Of a stretch of DNA of 64,000 nt, positions 35,245-45,309 are shown piece by piece (position 1 is the first letter of the stretch; the number at the start of each line of letters is the position of its first letter). Origin of the DNA: Pinisolibacter aquiterrae (GTDB lineage Bacteria; Pseudomonadota; Alphaproteobacteria; Rhizobiales; Ancalomicrobiaceae); contig NZ_JAFNIH010000018.1 of assembly GCF_019160155.1 (NCBI RefSeq), forward strand, positions 1 to 64,000, given 5' to 3'. A program made the position numbers and the translations under genes. Under the pieces are notes generated by a model. It ran no database searches. It worked only from the letters and a program-made list of their open reading frames with translations, and was not told where the DNA came from.

Positions 35245-36635
35245 CGCTTGACCTCCCAGGTGGTCTTCATCTCGCCGGACGCAGGGTCCTTGGCGTCCTT
35301 CAGGACGACGCCCAGGCCTGCGAGTTCGTCGCGGATGCGGTCGCTCTCGGCCCAGTTCTTGTGCTTGCGCGCCGAAAGACGCGCGGCGATCAGCGCCTCG
35401 ACCTGCTCCACGTCGACCGAGACCGAGGTCTTGCGGCGGGCGGCCCAGGCGTCGGGGGTGTCGGCGAGAAAGCCGAGGAAGCGCAGGCTGCCGGCGAGCG
35501 CGTCGCGGGCGCCCTCGCCGCCGTTGCGCTGGGCGGCGTTGCGGAGTGCATGCAGCTCGGCGATCATCTTCGGCGTGGCGAGATCGTCGGCGAGCGCTTC
35601 GACCACCGCCTTGGCCGGCTTGGTGCCGGGGGTGTCGCCGACGAACCAATACCAGTCGTCGAGCGTCTTCCAGCTCTCCTCGAGGCTCTTCACCGTCCAG
35701 TCGATCGGCTGGCGATAGTGCGTCTTCATCATGGTGAAGCGCAGCACTTCGCCCGGCCAGTCGGCCAGAAGCTGGTTGATGGTCAGGAAGTTGCCGAGCG
35801 ACTTCGACATCTTCTCGCCTTCGACCTGAAGGAAGCCGTTGTGCATCCACACGTTCGCCATCACGTCGTGGCCGAAGGCGCAGCGCGACTGGGCGACCTC
35901 GTTCTCGTGATGGGGGAAGAGCAGATCGATGCCGCCGCCGTGGATGTCGAAGACCTCGCCGAGGTGCTTCCACGACATGGCCGAGCACTCGATGTGCCAG
36001 CCGGGACGGCCGCGACCCCAGGGGCTCTGCCAGCCGGGCTCGTCGTCGGCGGAGGGCTTCCACAGCACGAAGTCCATCTCGCCGCGCTTGTAGGGGGCGA
36101 CGTCGACGCGGGCGCCGGCGATCATGTCGTCGAGCGGACGCTTGGAGAGCCTGCCGTAGTCGGGCATCGAGGGCACGTCGAAGAGGACGTGACCCTCCGC
36201 GGCATAGGCGTGGCCGGAGGCGATCAGCTTCTCGATGAGGGCGATCATCTCGGCGATGTGCTCGGTGGCGCGCGGCTGGACGGTCGGCGCGAGCGTGCCG
36301 AGCGCGGTCACGTCGGCCTGGAACTGCGCCTCGGTGGTCGAGGTCACCTCACGGATCGCGTCGTTGAGCGCGAGGCCGGGGAAGTCGCGGGCGGCACGGG
36401 CGTTGATCTTGTCGTCGACGTCGGTGACGTTGCGCACATAGGTCACGGCCTGGGCACCGTAGGTGTGCCGCAGCAGGCGGAACAGGAGATCGAAGACGAT
36501 CACCGGCCGGGCGTTGCCGATATGGGCGAAGTCGTAGACCGTCGGACCGCAGACGTACATGCGCACGTTCTTCGGGTCGATCGGCGAGAAGTCTTCCTTC
36601 TCGCGGGTGAGCGTGTTGTAGAGCTTCAAGGCCAC
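35241..36635 (-). CDS. cysS: Cysteinyl-tRNA synthetase
   Basis: A 464-residue class I synthetase that charges tRNA-Cys. The zinc ligand Cys in [18 protein letters not shown] also contains the HIGH motif (HIGN), a second zinc region is WHIECSAMS plus HHENEVAQS, and KMSKS reads KMSKSLGN. The GTG start at 36635 is marked by AAGGAG seven bases before; longer frames run into the upstream repeat element. It is the first gene of a coupled chain ending in cimA. Confidence 0.95.
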   Translation of the reverse strand: MALKLYNTLTREKEDFSPIDPKNVRMYVCGPTVYDFAHIGNARPVIVFDLLFRLLRHTYGAQAVTYVRNVTDVDDKINARAARDFPGLALNDAIREVTSTTEAQFQADVTALGTLAPTVQPRATEHIAEMIALIEKLIASGHAYAAEGHVLFDVPSMPDYGRLSKRPLDDMIAGARVDVAPYKRGEMDFVLWKPSADDEPGWQSPWGRGRPGWHIECSAMSWKHLGEVFDIHGGGIDLLFPHHENEVAQSRCAFGHDVMANVWMHNGFLQVEGEKMSKSLGNFLTINQLLADWPGEVLRFTMMKTHYRQPIDWTVKSLEESWKTLDDWYWFVGDTPGTKPAKAVVEALADDLATPKMIAELHALRNAAQRNGGEGARDALAGSLRFLGFLADTPDAWAARRKTSVSVDVEQVEALIAARLSARKHKNWAESDRIRDELAGLGVVLKDAKDPASGEMKTTWEVKR

Positions 36636-36682
36636 CGACGATCTCCTTCGGTCCCGCGATGCCGCGCGGTCGGATGTGCGTA

Positions 36683-36813
36683 TGGTACCGAGCCCGCGAC
36701 GTTTCGACCTCGTCGAGACGTCGTGGGCGAAGGCGAGCCCGAACGGGCGCCGGCCGGTCGGGCCGCAACCCCATGAAATTCCGACGAGTCGGGATTTCAT
36801 GGGACTGGTATGA
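36683..36813 (+). repeat. 131-bp structured intergenic repeat, copy 2
   Basis: The inverted counterpart of 13501-13631. Hairpin A is 36770-36785 with 36788-36803, 16 bp including one T.G pair. Hairpin B is the shared GCCCGAACGGGC. Hairpin C is 36698-36708 with 36712-36722, 11 bp including one T.G pair. Arm sequences differ from copy 1 on both sides of each stem, so pairing has been kept through compensatory changes. It lies about 50 bp upstream of cysS and reads opposite to it. Confidence 0.8.
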
Positions 36814-37015
36814 CACGACGTCCCCGCCCACCGGCCGGGGTCTCATCTGATCTTCGTGAAAGAAAGGCAGACGGAACCGGGCCAGCGAAAGAGCTAGCCG
36901 CAAATAATGCCGATGAGGGCGAGCGCGAGGATCGCGCGGGGTCCGTTCGTCATGGTGGCGAGAAGTGACGGATTTCGAAGGTTCCGTCAAGGGCGTGCCG
37001 GCCCCGGAGGGCCGA
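36814..37015. other. Remainder of the cysS upstream region, with a possible 19-codon frame
   Basis: On the minus strand, ATG 36953 to TAG 36894 encodes MTNGPRAILALALIGIICG. It resembles the hydrophobic start of an entericidin-like or leader peptide, but there is no clear ribosome binding site and it ends at the Cys-Gly. The rest of the 36636-37015 gap is taken by the repeat and by the promoter region of cysS. Nothing else was recognised. Confidence 0.25.
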
Positions 37016-37783
37016 TCAGAAGGTCGCGGCGAAATCCGAGATCAGCTTGACGATCAGCGCGATCACCGCGACCAGGAACACCCGCCGCAGGAACTTCGAG
37101 CCCCAGCGCAGCGCCACCCGCGCGCCGACCTGGGCGCCCATGAAGTTCGACGCGGCCATCATCAGCGCGAGCGGCCACATCACCGCGCCGTTCCAGGCGA
37201 AGAAGAGGAGCGCCGCGAGATTGGTGGTGGCGTTGACGATCTTGGTGCAGGCGTTGGCGGTGACCAGATCGAGGCCGAAGAGACGAACGAAGCCGAAGAT
37301 CAGGAAGGAGCCGGTGCCGGGGCCGAAGATGCCGTCGTAGAAGCCGACGCCGCCGCCGAGCATCGCCGCCTTGGGGCGATCGGCCGCGTCCGGCACGCGG
37401 GTGGCGGTGTGGCCGAAGTCCTTCTTCAGGAAGGTGTAGAGCGCCGCGCCGATCATCAGAACGATGACCAGCGGCAACATCACCCGGCGCGGCAACGACG
37501 AGGCGAAGAAGGCGCCGGAGAAAGAGCCGACGAAGGCGGCGACGGTCGCCGGCACGACGATCAGCCAGGGTATCTTCACCCGGCGGACGAAATGGACCGC
37601 GGCGGCGAGCGTGCCGACCACGCTCGCCACCTTGTTGGTGCCGAAGAGGGTGGCGATCGGCGTCGTCGGGAAGAGGCCGAGGAGCGCCGGCACCTGGATC
37701 AGGCCGCCGCCGCCGCCGACCGCATCGACCATCCCGGCAAAGAAGGCGGCGAAGAGCAGGAACGGCCAGAAATCGGGCAGCAT
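37016..37783 (-). CDS. TauE/SafE family sulfite or anion exporter
   Basis: A 255-residue inner-membrane protein with about eight helices in two repeats. The signature GMVDAVGGGGGLIQVPALL opens the first repeat, and GGGVGFYDGIFGPGTGSFLI, in part, opens the second. Members export sulfite, sulfoacetate or related anions; the substrate cannot be set from sequence. ATG 37783 (MLPDFW) precedes the first helix; a longer frame from 37825 adds a charged stretch and has no better signal. Confidence 0.88.
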   Translation of the reverse strand: MLPDFWPFLLFAAFFAGMVDAVGGGGGLIQVPALLGLFPTTPIATLFGTNKVASVVGTLAAAVHFVRRVKIPWLIVVPATVAAFVGSFSGAFFASSLPRRVMLPLVIVLMIGAALYTFLKKDFGHTATRVPDAADRPKAAMLGGGVGFYDGIFGPGTGSFLIFGFVRLFGLDLVTANACTKIVNATTNLAALLFFAWNGAVMWPLALMMAASNFMGAQVGARVALRWGSKFLRRVFLVAVIALIVKLISDFAATF

Positions 37784-37939
37784 GACGGGTCCGGTGCGTC
37801 GCGAGGGGCGAAACGCTCGACCCACGGCCGTTTCGACGACGAGACGGCCGGCGCTTCTACCCCATTCATCGAAGAGGAGCGATAGGCAAAGGGCGCATCA
37901 CCCCTGCGCGACTCTCCCCGATCGGCCCTGCATGCCCGG

Positions 37940-38152
37940 TTACCGACCCATCTTGCGCTTCACGCAGGCGTCGAGCTCGGCGATCTTCATGGGAGATTTT
38001 TTGACCTTCCCGGGCAGGTTGGGCCAATCCATCTCTTTGCGACATTCCTTGACCGCTTTTTCCTGATCGGTCTTCGCCGAGGCCGAACCGACGCCGAAGC
38101 TCACGAAGGCGGCGACCACTGCAATGGAAACGGCGCGATACCCGTGAATCAT
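37940..38152 (-). CDS. Small secreted protein
   Basis: A 70-residue protein with a signal peptide (MIHGYRAVSIAVVAAFVSFG, cleavage after ASA near residue 26) and a mature part of about 44 basic residues with two cysteines (KECRKEM and DACVKRKMGR) that can form one disulfide. GGAGG lies eight bases before ATG 38152. The family is not recognised. It is separated from the genes on either side by 90-160 bp, so it has its own promoter. Confidence 0.65.
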   Translation of the reverse strand: MIHGYRAVSIAVVAAFVSFGVGSASAKTDQEKAVKECRKEMDWPNLPGKVKKSPMKIAELDACVKRKMGR

Positions 38153-38251
38153 GATGATTTCCTCCCAATACGCGACACGCCAAACGTTCGCAATTGCAAT
38201 CTACAGGCGAAGACACGAAGTAAAAACAAAATTCCACTGAAATTCGACGGA

Positions 38252-38818
38252 TCATTCGTGGTCGTCAGGCGGGAAAATCCCGGTCGGCAGGCCGTCCATG
38301 CTGACGGTGTTCTTCTGGCGGCGATAGGCGTCGAGTTCCTCCGCCGACTTCGACGAGGCCCAGCGATCGAGCGTGTCGCGCGGGCCGACGTGATCGAAGA
38401 AGGGCACGGCGAAGCCGCAGGAGGTCTGCACCAGATCGATGTCGAGCCAGACCATCTGGCGGGCACCGGGCGGCTCGACCCCGTCGAACTCGATGGCGAG
38501 CAGCGTCGCCCAATCCGGCGTGCCGCGTCCGACCACCCGGCCCCGGCCGTAGAAGCGCAGGATCATCGGCGGCCCCTCGAAGGCGCAGAACATCACCGTG
38601 AGGCGGCCGTCCGCGACGAGATGGGCCGCCGTCTCGTTGCCGGAGCCGGTCTTGTCGAGCCACAGCACCGCGTTCGGGCTCATCACCCGGAACATGTCGG
38701 TGCCGCGCGGCGACAGGTTCACGCGCGTGCCGTCGGCCGCCGAGGCGGTGAAGAAGATCTTCTGCTTCTCGACGAAGGCGCGATGGACGTCCTCGATGCG
38801 CTCGAACGGCTTGGCCAT
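38252..38818 (-). CDS. Pyridoxamine 5'-phosphate oxidase-fold protein
   Basis: A 188-residue FMN-binding split-barrel protein of the PNPOx-like type. NLSPRGTDMFRVMSPNAVLW, in part, and GNETAAHLVADGRLTVMFCAF are the family pattern, followed by LRFYGRGRVV. It lacks the C-terminal signature of true PdxH, so it is more likely a flavin or F420-type oxidoreductase of unknown substrate. ATG 38818 follows GAGGAGG. It is encoded 57 bp downstream of the CreA-family gene. Confidence 0.82.
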   Translation of the reverse strand: MAKPFERIEDVHRAFVEKQKIFFTASAADGTRVNLSPRGTDMFRVMSPNAVLWLDKTGSGNETAAHLVADGRLTVMFCAFEGPPMILRFYGRGRVVGRGTPDWATLLAIEFDGVEPPGARQMVWLDIDLVQTSCGFAVPFFDHVGPRDTLDRWASSKSAEELDAYRRQKNTVSMDGLPTGIFPPDDHE

Positions 38819-38875
38819 GGGGGCCTCCTCATGTCGGGCGCCCATGGCCCCGTCGGTTCGAAGGATCGTCGTGGC

Positions 38876-39412
38876 TCACTTGATGAAGTCGGCGCAGCGC
38901 GGCGGCGGCTCGGCGCCCCAGGGCATCACCGGCACCGTCGAGGTCGAGTTCTTCGGGCTGCCCTCGATCAGCTTGTCCGTATAGACCATGTAGACCAGCA
39001 CGTTGCGCTTGGCGTCGCAACCGCGCACGATCTGCATCTTCTTGAAGATCAGCGAACGGCGGGTGCGGAACATGTCCTCGCCCTGCTCGAGCTGGCGCTT
39101 GAACTTGATCGGCCCCCACTGGCGGCAGGCGAGCGAGACGTCGGAGGTCTCCTCGGCGACGCCGAGCATGCCCTTGACGCCGCCGCGCTCGGGCACGGTG
39201 TAGTGACAGGCGACGCCTTCGACGTCGGGATCGTCGATGCCGTAGACGGCGAGCTTGTCGTCGGGGGTGAGCAGCTTCCACACCGTCGACTTCTTGAAGA
39301 TCAGCTCGGGGTCCTCGGCACGGGCGGCGGTCGGGGCCGCGAGCGGCGCGGCGAGCGCGGCCAGGACCGTCACGATCGGGAAGAGGCGGGAGGCGAAGGC
39401 GGCAATCGGCAT
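38876..39412 (-). CDS. CreA family periplasmic protein
   Basis: A 178-residue protein with a signal peptide (about 1-32, ending ARAED) and the CreA family core IFKKSTVWKLLTPDDKLAVYG, in part, then DPDVEGVACHYTVPERGG and SLACRQWGPI. Conserved cysteines suggest disulfides. Its biochemical role is unknown. ATG 39412 has AGGAGAT five bases before. Confidence 0.88.
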   Translation of the reverse strand: MPIAAFASRLFPIVTVLAALAAPLAAPTAARAEDPELIFKKSTVWKLLTPDDKLAVYGIDDPDVEGVACHYTVPERGGVKGMLGVAEETSDVSLACRQWGPIKFKRQLEQGEDMFRTRRSLIFKKMQIVRGCDAKRNVLVYMVYTDKLIEGSPKNSTSTVPVMPWGAEPPPRCADFIK

Positions 39413-39597
39413 GGGGATCTCCTGTGTCGAGGAAGAGATGAGGCCGGCGCCGAGAAAACGGAAGGGGAGAGATGCGAAAACGTCACTCTTCCCCAAGGTC
39501 AGGATGCGGGCGCGGCGTTACCCTTTTCTCCACGGATCCGATGTTATATCTCGCCGGACAGGGAGTCGCCCCCGACGACTCCACATCGAGGACGACC

Positions 39598-40704
39598 ATG
39601 AGACGCGACCATCGACACCGAGTTCGCCCTCGGCTGGCGATCGCCTTGCCGGTGATCGGCGGCCTGGCGAGCGGCTTGGCGTCGGTCGCGCCGGCGTGGG
39701 GGCAATCGGGCGCCGATCAATGGGCCTCGGCGATCCGCGAGCAGAAGGAGGCGATCGCCGCCAATCGGGCTCAGCGGGCGCGCTGCGCCCCGGCCGACGA
39801 TCCGCGTTGCGTCGCGCTCGCCCAGCGCGGCAAGCTGATGGACGACAATCTCGGTCGCCTCGAGCGTCATTACGCGCGGCTGACCGGCGCGCCGGCACCG
39901 GCCGCGCGCGCCTCGAGCGGCGTGACGCTGAACGGCCGTCCGGTCCAGGCGGCGCAGCGCGGCCATGGCGAGATCCCGCCGGGGGTGACCTTCCGCACCG
40001 CCGAGGCGCGGCCGGCGCCGCAGCAGCAGCGCGGCTTCTTCTCGTTCCTCTTCGGCGGCAACGACACCACCCAGGCGCGATCCGGGGTGACGATCGACGG
40101 CGAGCCGCTGGACGAGCTGCCGCAGGGCGGCCTCGGCGAGGGCGACGGCTACGGCGCGTGGTCGGGCAATTACCGGACGCTGTGCGTGCGCACCTGCGAC
40201 GGCTATTTCTTCCCGGTCTCGTTCAATTCCACGCGGGGGCGGCTCAAGACCGACGCGTCCGTCTGCAAGGCGCTGTGCCCGCAGGCGGAGACGCGGCTCT
40301 ACTATCACGACGCCGCCGGCCAGGAGGCGGAGGACGCGGTCGCCGCCGACGACGGCACTCCGCTGGTGAAGATGACCAACGCCTTCCTCTATCGCACCAA
40401 GGTGGTCGAGGGCTGCACCTGCGGCACGCCCGATCCCCGCACACTGCCGGTTCAGGCGGGCGGGCTCGCCGGCATCCGCGAGGCGCGGCTCGACGACTCC
40501 GGCGGTCTGCCGATGCCGCGACCGCGCCCCGGCCCGGATCAGGATCCGGCGACGCAGGCGGTGCAGCTCTCCGGGCTCTCGGCCGAGCCGGTGGCGCCGC
40601 TGACGCCGCTCTCGCCGGAGAGCGAGGCGCGCATCGCCGCCGCCGCGCCCGCGACCCCGCCCAAGGTCAGGACAGTCGGGCCGAAGTGGCTCTCCGACCG
40701 ATGA
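39598..40704 (+). CDS. DUF2865 domain-containing exported protein
   Basis: A 368-residue protein with a signal peptide (about 1-35, ending PAWGQSG) and the DUF2865 core about residues 190-290: [20 protein letters not shown], in part, then [16 protein letters not shown] and a C-terminal CTCGTPDP. The family is confined mainly to Hyphomicrobiales and its function is unknown; six or more cysteines and the envelope signal point to a periplasmic or cell-wall role. It has a Pro/Ala-rich tail. Its last 38 bp overlap the 3' end of gltX on the other strand. Confidence 0.85.
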   Translation: MRRDHRHRVRPRLAIALPVIGGLASGLASVAPAWGQSGADQWASAIREQKEAIAANRAQRARCAPADDPRCVALAQRGKLMDDNLGRLERHYARLTGAPAPAARASSGVTLNGRPVQAAQRGHGEIPPGVTFRTAEARPAPQQQRGFFSFLFGGNDTTQARSGVTIDGEPLDELPQGGLGEGDGYGAWSGNYRTLCVRTCDGYFFPVSFNSTRGRLKTDASVCKALCPQAETRLYYHDAAGQEAEDAVAADDGTPLVKMTNAFLYRTKVVEGCTCGTPDPRTLPVQAGGLAGIREARLDDSGGLPMPRPRPGPDQDPATQAVQLSGLSAEPVAPLTPLSPESEARIAAAAPATPPKVRTVGPKWLSDR

Positions 40705-42001
40705 CCGGCAGCAGGCGCTTCATCTCCGGCCCGTGATCGCGGCCGGTGAGCGCGAGGCGCAGCGGCAGGAACAGGGCCTTGCCCTTGCGGCCCGTCGCCG
40801 TCTGGATCGCCTTGGTCCAGGTGCCCCAGGTGGTCTCGTCCCAGGGCTCCTCGGGCAGGAGGCGCAGGGCCTCGGCGAGGAACTCGGCCTCACCGTCCGC
40901 CCGCACCGCCACGCCGTCGTCGCGGACGACGCCGGCCCATTCGACGACGTCCGGCAGTTTCGCCAGATTGTCGCGTACCGCCGACCAGAAGGCCGGGCCG
41001 AGATCCGCGTCGAGGGCGGCGAGGCGGGCGCGGGCGTCCTCCCAGGCGAGCGCGTGGACGAGGCGGGCGTTGATCGTGTCGAGTTCGTGGGGGTCGAACT
41101 TGGCGGTCGAGCGCGACATGCCGGCGAGTTCGGCGTGCGGGGCGAGGCTCGCCAGATCCGGATAGGCGTGGACCTCCTCCGACGAGCCGATCAGCACGGC
41201 GATCGAGGCGACCGTCATCGCCTCGTAGCCGGCCTCGCGCAGGGAGCGGATCGACAGCGAGCCGAGCCGCTTCGACAGGGCCTCGCCGGTGGTGGTGGCC
41301 AAGAGATTGTGATGCGCGAAGCGCGGCACCGGGCCACCGAGCGCCTCGAAGAGCTCGATCTGGACGCCGGTGTTGGTGACGTGGTCCTCGCCGCGAATGA
41401 CGTCGGTGACGCCCATGTCGATGTCGTCGACGACCGAGGGCAGCGTGTAGAGGAACGAACCGTCGGCGCGCACCAGCACCGGGTCCGACAGCGAGGTGGT
41501 GTCGACGGTCTGGGGACCGCGTACGCCGTCGTCCCAGGAGACCGTGCGGCCCTCGAGCTTGAACCGCCAATGCGGACGGCGGCCCTCGGCCTCGAACTTG
41601 GCGATCTCCTCGGGCGTCAGCTTCAGCGCGGCACGGTCGTAGACGGGGGGAAGCCCACGCGCCATCTGGCGGCGACGGCGGCGCTCCAACTCGTCGGGGC
41701 TCTCCCAAGCCGGGTAGAGGCGGCCCATGGCCTTCAGCTTCGCGACCGCCGCCTCGTAGGCTTCGATCCGCTCCGACTGGCGCTCGACCCGGTTCGGGGT
41801 GATGCCGAGCCACGCCAGATCCTCGGCGATGGCATCGGCATATTCGCGCTTCGAGCGCTCGAGATCGGTGTCGTCGTAGCGCAGGATGAAGGCGCCGCCG
41901 CGCGTCAGCGCGAAGAGCGCGTTGAGGAGCGCGGTGCGGGCGTTGCCGATGTGGATGAGGCCGGTCGGCGACGGGGCGAAGCGGACGGTGGGGGCGGTCA
42001 T
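40667..42001 (-). CDS. gltX: Glutamyl-tRNA synthetase
   Basis: A 444-residue class I synthetase. The HIGH motif is [14 protein letters not shown] and KMSKS is ALSKRLGS. The short length and the [19 protein letters not shown] region fit the alphaproteobacterial second GluRS type, which often charges tRNA-Gln with glutamate (or both) when GatCAB is present; which specificity applies cannot be decided here. ATG 42001 ([12 protein letters not shown]) is the conserved start. Confidence 0.93.
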   Translation of the reverse strand: MTAPTVRFAPSPTGLIHIGNARTALLNALFALTRGGAFILRYDDTDLERSKREYADAIAEDLAWLGITPNRVERQSERIEAYEAAVAKLKAMGRLYPAWESPDELERRRRRQMARGLPPVYDRAALKLTPEEIAKFEAEGRRPHWRFKLEGRTVSWDDGVRGPQTVDTTSLSDPVLVRADGSFLYTLPSVVDDIDMGVTDVIRGEDHVTNTGVQIELFEALGGPVPRFAHHNLLATTTGEALSKRLGSLSIRSLREAGYEAMTVASIAVLIGSSEEVHAYPDLASLAPHAELAGMSRSTAKFDPHELDTINARLVHALAWEDARARLAALDADLGPAFWSAVRDNLAKLPDVVEWAGVVRDDGVAVRADGEAEFLAEALRLLPEEPWDETTWGTWTKAIQTATGRKGKALFLPLRLALTGRDHGPEMKRLLPVIGRRATSARLS

Positions 42002-42131
42002 GAGCGGAGGACTTTCGGCGGGCAGAAACGAGGAGCGCGGCATCGGGTGTGGGCGGCTCGCACGCGGAGGCGATGCGCCTTCCGGCGCGGGCGAGCGCCC
42101 GCACCTCCAGCGCCGATCGTCGGCGACGCCA

Positions 42132-43856
42132 TCAGAAATCCACCACGTCGGTCATCGGCTTCACCGGCACCGGCGCCTCCGGGACCTCGATCTTGCGGCC
42201 GGGGTCGCGGAAGCCGTTGGTGATCGGATAGCGGCGATCGCGGCCGAAGTTCTTGGCGGTGATCTTCACCCCCGGGGCGGCCTGACGGCGCTTGTATTCG
42301 GCGATGTAGAGGAGCCGCTCGATGCGCTTGACCGTCGCCTCGTCGTGGCCTTTCGCGAGAATGTCGGCGAGCGCCATCTCCTTCTCGACGAGGCATTCGA
42401 GGATGTCGTCGAGGACGTCGTAGGGCGGCAGGCTGTCCTGGTCGGTCTGGTTCTCGCGCAGTTCCGCCGTCGGCGCCTTGGTGATGATCCGGGTCGGGAT
42501 CACTTCGCCCGAAGGCCCGAGCGAACCGGCCGGCCGGTTCTGGTTGCGCCAGCGGGCGAGCGCGTAGACCTCGGTCTTGTAGAGGTCCTTGATCGGGTTG
42601 TAGCCGCCGTTCATGTCGCCGTAGAGCGTGGCGTAGCCGACCGACATCTCCGACTTGTTGCCGGTCGTCACCACCATGGCGCCGAACTTGTTGGAGATCG
42701 CCATCAGGATCACGCCACGGGCGCGCGACTGGAGGTTCTCCTCGGTGATGCCCGGGTCGGTGCCGGCGAACATCGGCGAGAGCGCCGCCACGAAGCCCTC
42801 GACCGGCTCGGCGATCGGCACGGTGTCGTAGCGGATGCCGAGGGCGGTGGCGCAGGCGGCGGCGTCCTCGAGGCTCGCCGACGACGTGTAGCGGTAGGGC
42901 AGCATGACCGCGTGGACCCGCTCGGGCCCGAGCGCGTCGACCGCCATCGCCGCGACGATCGCCGAATCGATGCCGCCGGAGAGCCCCAGCACGACGCCGG
43001 GGAAGCGGTTCTTGTCGACGTAGTCGCGCAGACCCAGGACACAGGCGGCGTAGTCGGCGGCGAGGCCCTCCTCGATCACCGTCAGATCGCCCGGCTCCGG
43101 TGCCCAGCGGCCGTCCCGCTTCACGAAGGCCTGGAGCGCCATGTCCTCGCGGAAGGCCTTCATCTGGCGGACCATCGCCCCGTCGGCGTCGAGCACGAAG
43201 GAGGCGCCGTCGAAGACCAGTTCGTCCTGGCCGCCGACCTGATTGAGATAGACGAGCGGCAGGCCGCTCTCCTTCACTCGCGCGACGGCGACGGCGAAAC
43301 GTTCGTCCATCACGCCGCGGCGATAGGGTGAACCGTTCGGCACCAGCAAAATGTCGCCGCCGGTCTCGGCGATGCATTCGACCGGGTCGGCGCCCCAGAT
43401 GTCCTCGCAGATCGGCGTGCCGACGCGCAGGCCACGGAAGGCGATCGGACCGGCGAGATCGCCGGGGGTGAAGACGCGCTTCTCGTCGAAGACGCCGTAG
43501 TTGGGCAGATCCGCCTTGAACCGCAGCGAGGCGATGCGGCCCTGATCGAGCAGGGCGACGGCGTTGTAGAGGCCGGTCTCGGTCTTCCAGGGCGAGCCGA
43601 TCAGAACCGCCGGGCCGCCGTCGGTGGTGTCCTCGGCGAGTTCCGCCGTCGCGGCCATGCAGGCGGCCTGGAACGAGGGCTTCAGCACCAGATCCTCGGG
43701 CGGATAGCCGGCGAGGAAGAGTTCGGGCAGGAGCACGAGATCCGCGCCGAGGGCGGCGGCGTCGGCGCGCGCCCGGCGGGCGCGGGCGAGGTTGCCGGTG
43801 ACGTCACCGACGGTCGGATCGAGCTGGGCGAGGGCGACGAGAAGGCGTTCGGTCAT
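42132..43856 (-). CDS. nadE: Glutamine-hydrolysing NAD+ synthase
   Basis: A 574-residue two-domain enzyme. The N-terminal nitrilase-type glutaminase (about 1-260) shows the catalytic set Glu in [15 protein letters not shown], Lys in [10 protein letters not shown] and Cys in [10 protein letters not shown]. The C-terminal synthetase has the ATP-pyrophosphatase loop [10 protein letters not shown] and [19 protein letters not shown], in part. It converts deamido-NAD to NAD with ammonia from glutamine. ATG 43856 gives the family start. It lies 10 bp after the upstream PAS protein gene, so they may be co-transcribed. Confidence 0.95.
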   Translation of the reverse strand: MTERLLVALAQLDPTVGDVTGNLARARRARADAAALGADLVLLPELFLAGYPPEDLVLKPSFQAACMAATAELAEDTTDGGPAVLIGSPWKTETGLYNAVALLDQGRIASLRFKADLPNYGVFDEKRVFTPGDLAGPIAFRGLRVGTPICEDIWGADPVECIAETGGDILLVPNGSPYRRGVMDERFAVAVARVKESGLPLVYLNQVGGQDELVFDGASFVLDADGAMVRQMKAFREDMALQAFVKRDGRWAPEPGDLTVIEEGLAADYAACVLGLRDYVDKNRFPGVVLGLSGGIDSAIVAAMAVDALGPERVHAVMLPYRYTSSASLEDAAACATALGIRYDTVPIAEPVEGFVAALSPMFAGTDPGITEENLQSRARGVILMAISNKFGAMVVTTGNKSEMSVGYATLYGDMNGGYNPIKDLYKTEVYALARWRNQNRPAGSLGPSGEVIPTRIITKAPTAELRENQTDQDSLPPYDVLDDILECLVEKEMALADILAKGHDEATVKRIERLLYIAEYKRRQAAPGVKITAKNFGRDRRYPITNGFRDPGRKIEVPEAPVPVKPMTDVVDF

Positions 43857-43866
43857 GCCCTCGGTC

Positions 43867-45147
43867 TTAGCGCGCGCCGGGTCGCGCCACAACGGGCGTC
43901 GATCGGCTCGGCGAACGGTTCGGCTCGTGACGCGCCGCGCCCTTGGCCGGTTCGCCGCGCGTCGGCAGGTGCGGATGAATGTGCGGCACGGTGTCGTGAT
44001 ATTCGACGAAGAGGAGATCGGCGTCGTAATCGAGCATGCGGCCGACGCGGGCGCCGAGCTTCAGGCGCAGGACATGGCCGCCGGCGGCGGCGATGGCGAG
44101 CGAATCGACGTCGCAGGTGAAGCCGGAGATGTCGTAGACGTTCTCGACGAAGGCGCGGGTCTCGGCCGGCAGGTGATAGAGATCCCGCGCGGCGCGATTG
44201 GCGAAGGCGATCTCGCCGGTGGCGATCGACACCAGCAGAATCGGGTGTTTGACCCATTCCAGCGCGCGATGGCGCGCCTGGAGCTCGATCTCCTCGGGCG
44301 CGCCGGCGGGGGCCGGCGGCAGGGTCGGCTCGAGCGGCGCGGGCGGCGGCGCAGGTTCGGCGGCGCCCCCGGACCGCAGCGCCTCGCGCTCGGCCAGATC
44401 GGCGACGCGGATCTGGCGCTTGGCGTTCAGCGTCATCACCAGACCGGACATCTCGCCCTCGCCCCAGGGGTTGGCGCGCCACGACAGGCGCGGGCCGCCG
44501 AGACCGCCGAGCGAGAAGGTGCCGGAGACCGCCGAGGCATTCTCGATCGCCTCGAGCAGGAGGTCGCGGGTGGTCTTGGGAAGTCGCGTCTCGATGACGG
44601 CGGCCCAATCGCCGTTCTCCTCCTCGGCCTCGGTGACGCCGAAGAGACCGAGGGCGTTGCGATTGAGGCGGCGCACCTTGAGGGCGCCGTCGAAGATGAC
44701 GATGCCGCTGTCGGAGGAGATGAAGAGCGCCTCGATGATGAAGCCGAGGCTCTTCGCCAACATCTCGTGCTCGCGCCAGCGTTCGATCACCTCGACCAGT
44801 CCGACCACCTTGGTGTCGCGCCCCGCGCCGATCTGCCGGCCGGCCATGCGCAGGCGGATCTTCTCGCCCCACGAGGCGAGATGGGTCATCTCGATCACGC
44901 AATCGGAACGGCCCTCGAGAATGTCGGCGAGGAAGCGGCGAAACCGGCCCTGATCGGCCTCGTCGATGCGGTCGATCATCTTGTCGAGGGGGGCGACGCG
45001 ATAGCCGCGCTCGGCCTCGGTGCCGCCCTCGTCGTGACGGCCGAGACCCTTCGGCCAGTAGACGAGACGCCGTTCGAGATCGATCATCCAATAGCCGATG
45101 TCGAGCGTGTAACCGACCTGTTTGACGATCTCGATCGCGTCGAGCAT
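43867..45147 (-). CDS. PAS-domain protein without output domain, paralogue A
   Basis: A 426-residue cytoplasmic protein with three PAS-like stretches: N-terminal (IGYWMIDLERRLVYWPKGLG), central (about 135-250, ending in FSLGGLGGPRLSWRANPW) and C-terminal (WVKHPILLVSIATGEIAFAN then RAARDLYHL, ending LGARVGRMLDYDADLLFVEYH). No kinase, GGDEF, EAL or DNA-binding domain follows. It is a clear paralogue of the gene at 46588-47859, with the same domain order. It may be a sensor that acts on a partner encoded elsewhere. ATG 45147 has GGGGAG seven bases before. Confidence 0.75.
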   Translation of the reverse strand: MLDAIEIVKQVGYTLDIGYWMIDLERRLVYWPKGLGRHDEGGTEAERGYRVAPLDKMIDRIDEADQGRFRRFLADILEGRSDCVIEMTHLASWGEKIRLRMAGRQIGAGRDTKVVGLVEVIERWREHEMLAKSLGFIIEALFISSDSGIVIFDGALKVRRLNRNALGLFGVTEAEEENGDWAAVIETRLPKTTRDLLLEAIENASAVSGTFSLGGLGGPRLSWRANPWGEGEMSGLVMTLNAKRQIRVADLAEREALRSGGAAEPAPPPAPLEPTLPPAPAGAPEEIELQARHRALEWVKHPILLVSIATGEIAFANRAARDLYHLPAETRAFVENVYDISGFTCDVDSLAIAAAGGHVLRLKLGARVGRMLDYDADLLFVEYHDTVPHIHPHLPTRGEPAKGAARHEPNRSPSRSTPVVARPGAR

Positions 45148-45309
45148 TCCCGCACTCCCCTTCGTCGCGCCGATCCGGGGCACACGGCCGATCCGCGTCG
45201 ATATTTGCGAAAATCCTGCGCACGAATGGGTTTAAGATCCCTCAAATCGCCCGTGACATTTCGACGGGCCGGGCGTCGTTCGGCGGCGGGCGCGGGTTTT
45301 CCGGCCGCG

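Noticed and set aside
36894-36953. 19-codon frame as an entericidin-like gene
   Set aside because: Too short, no ribosome binding site, and it stops right after the would-be lipobox cysteine region. Kept only as a remark.
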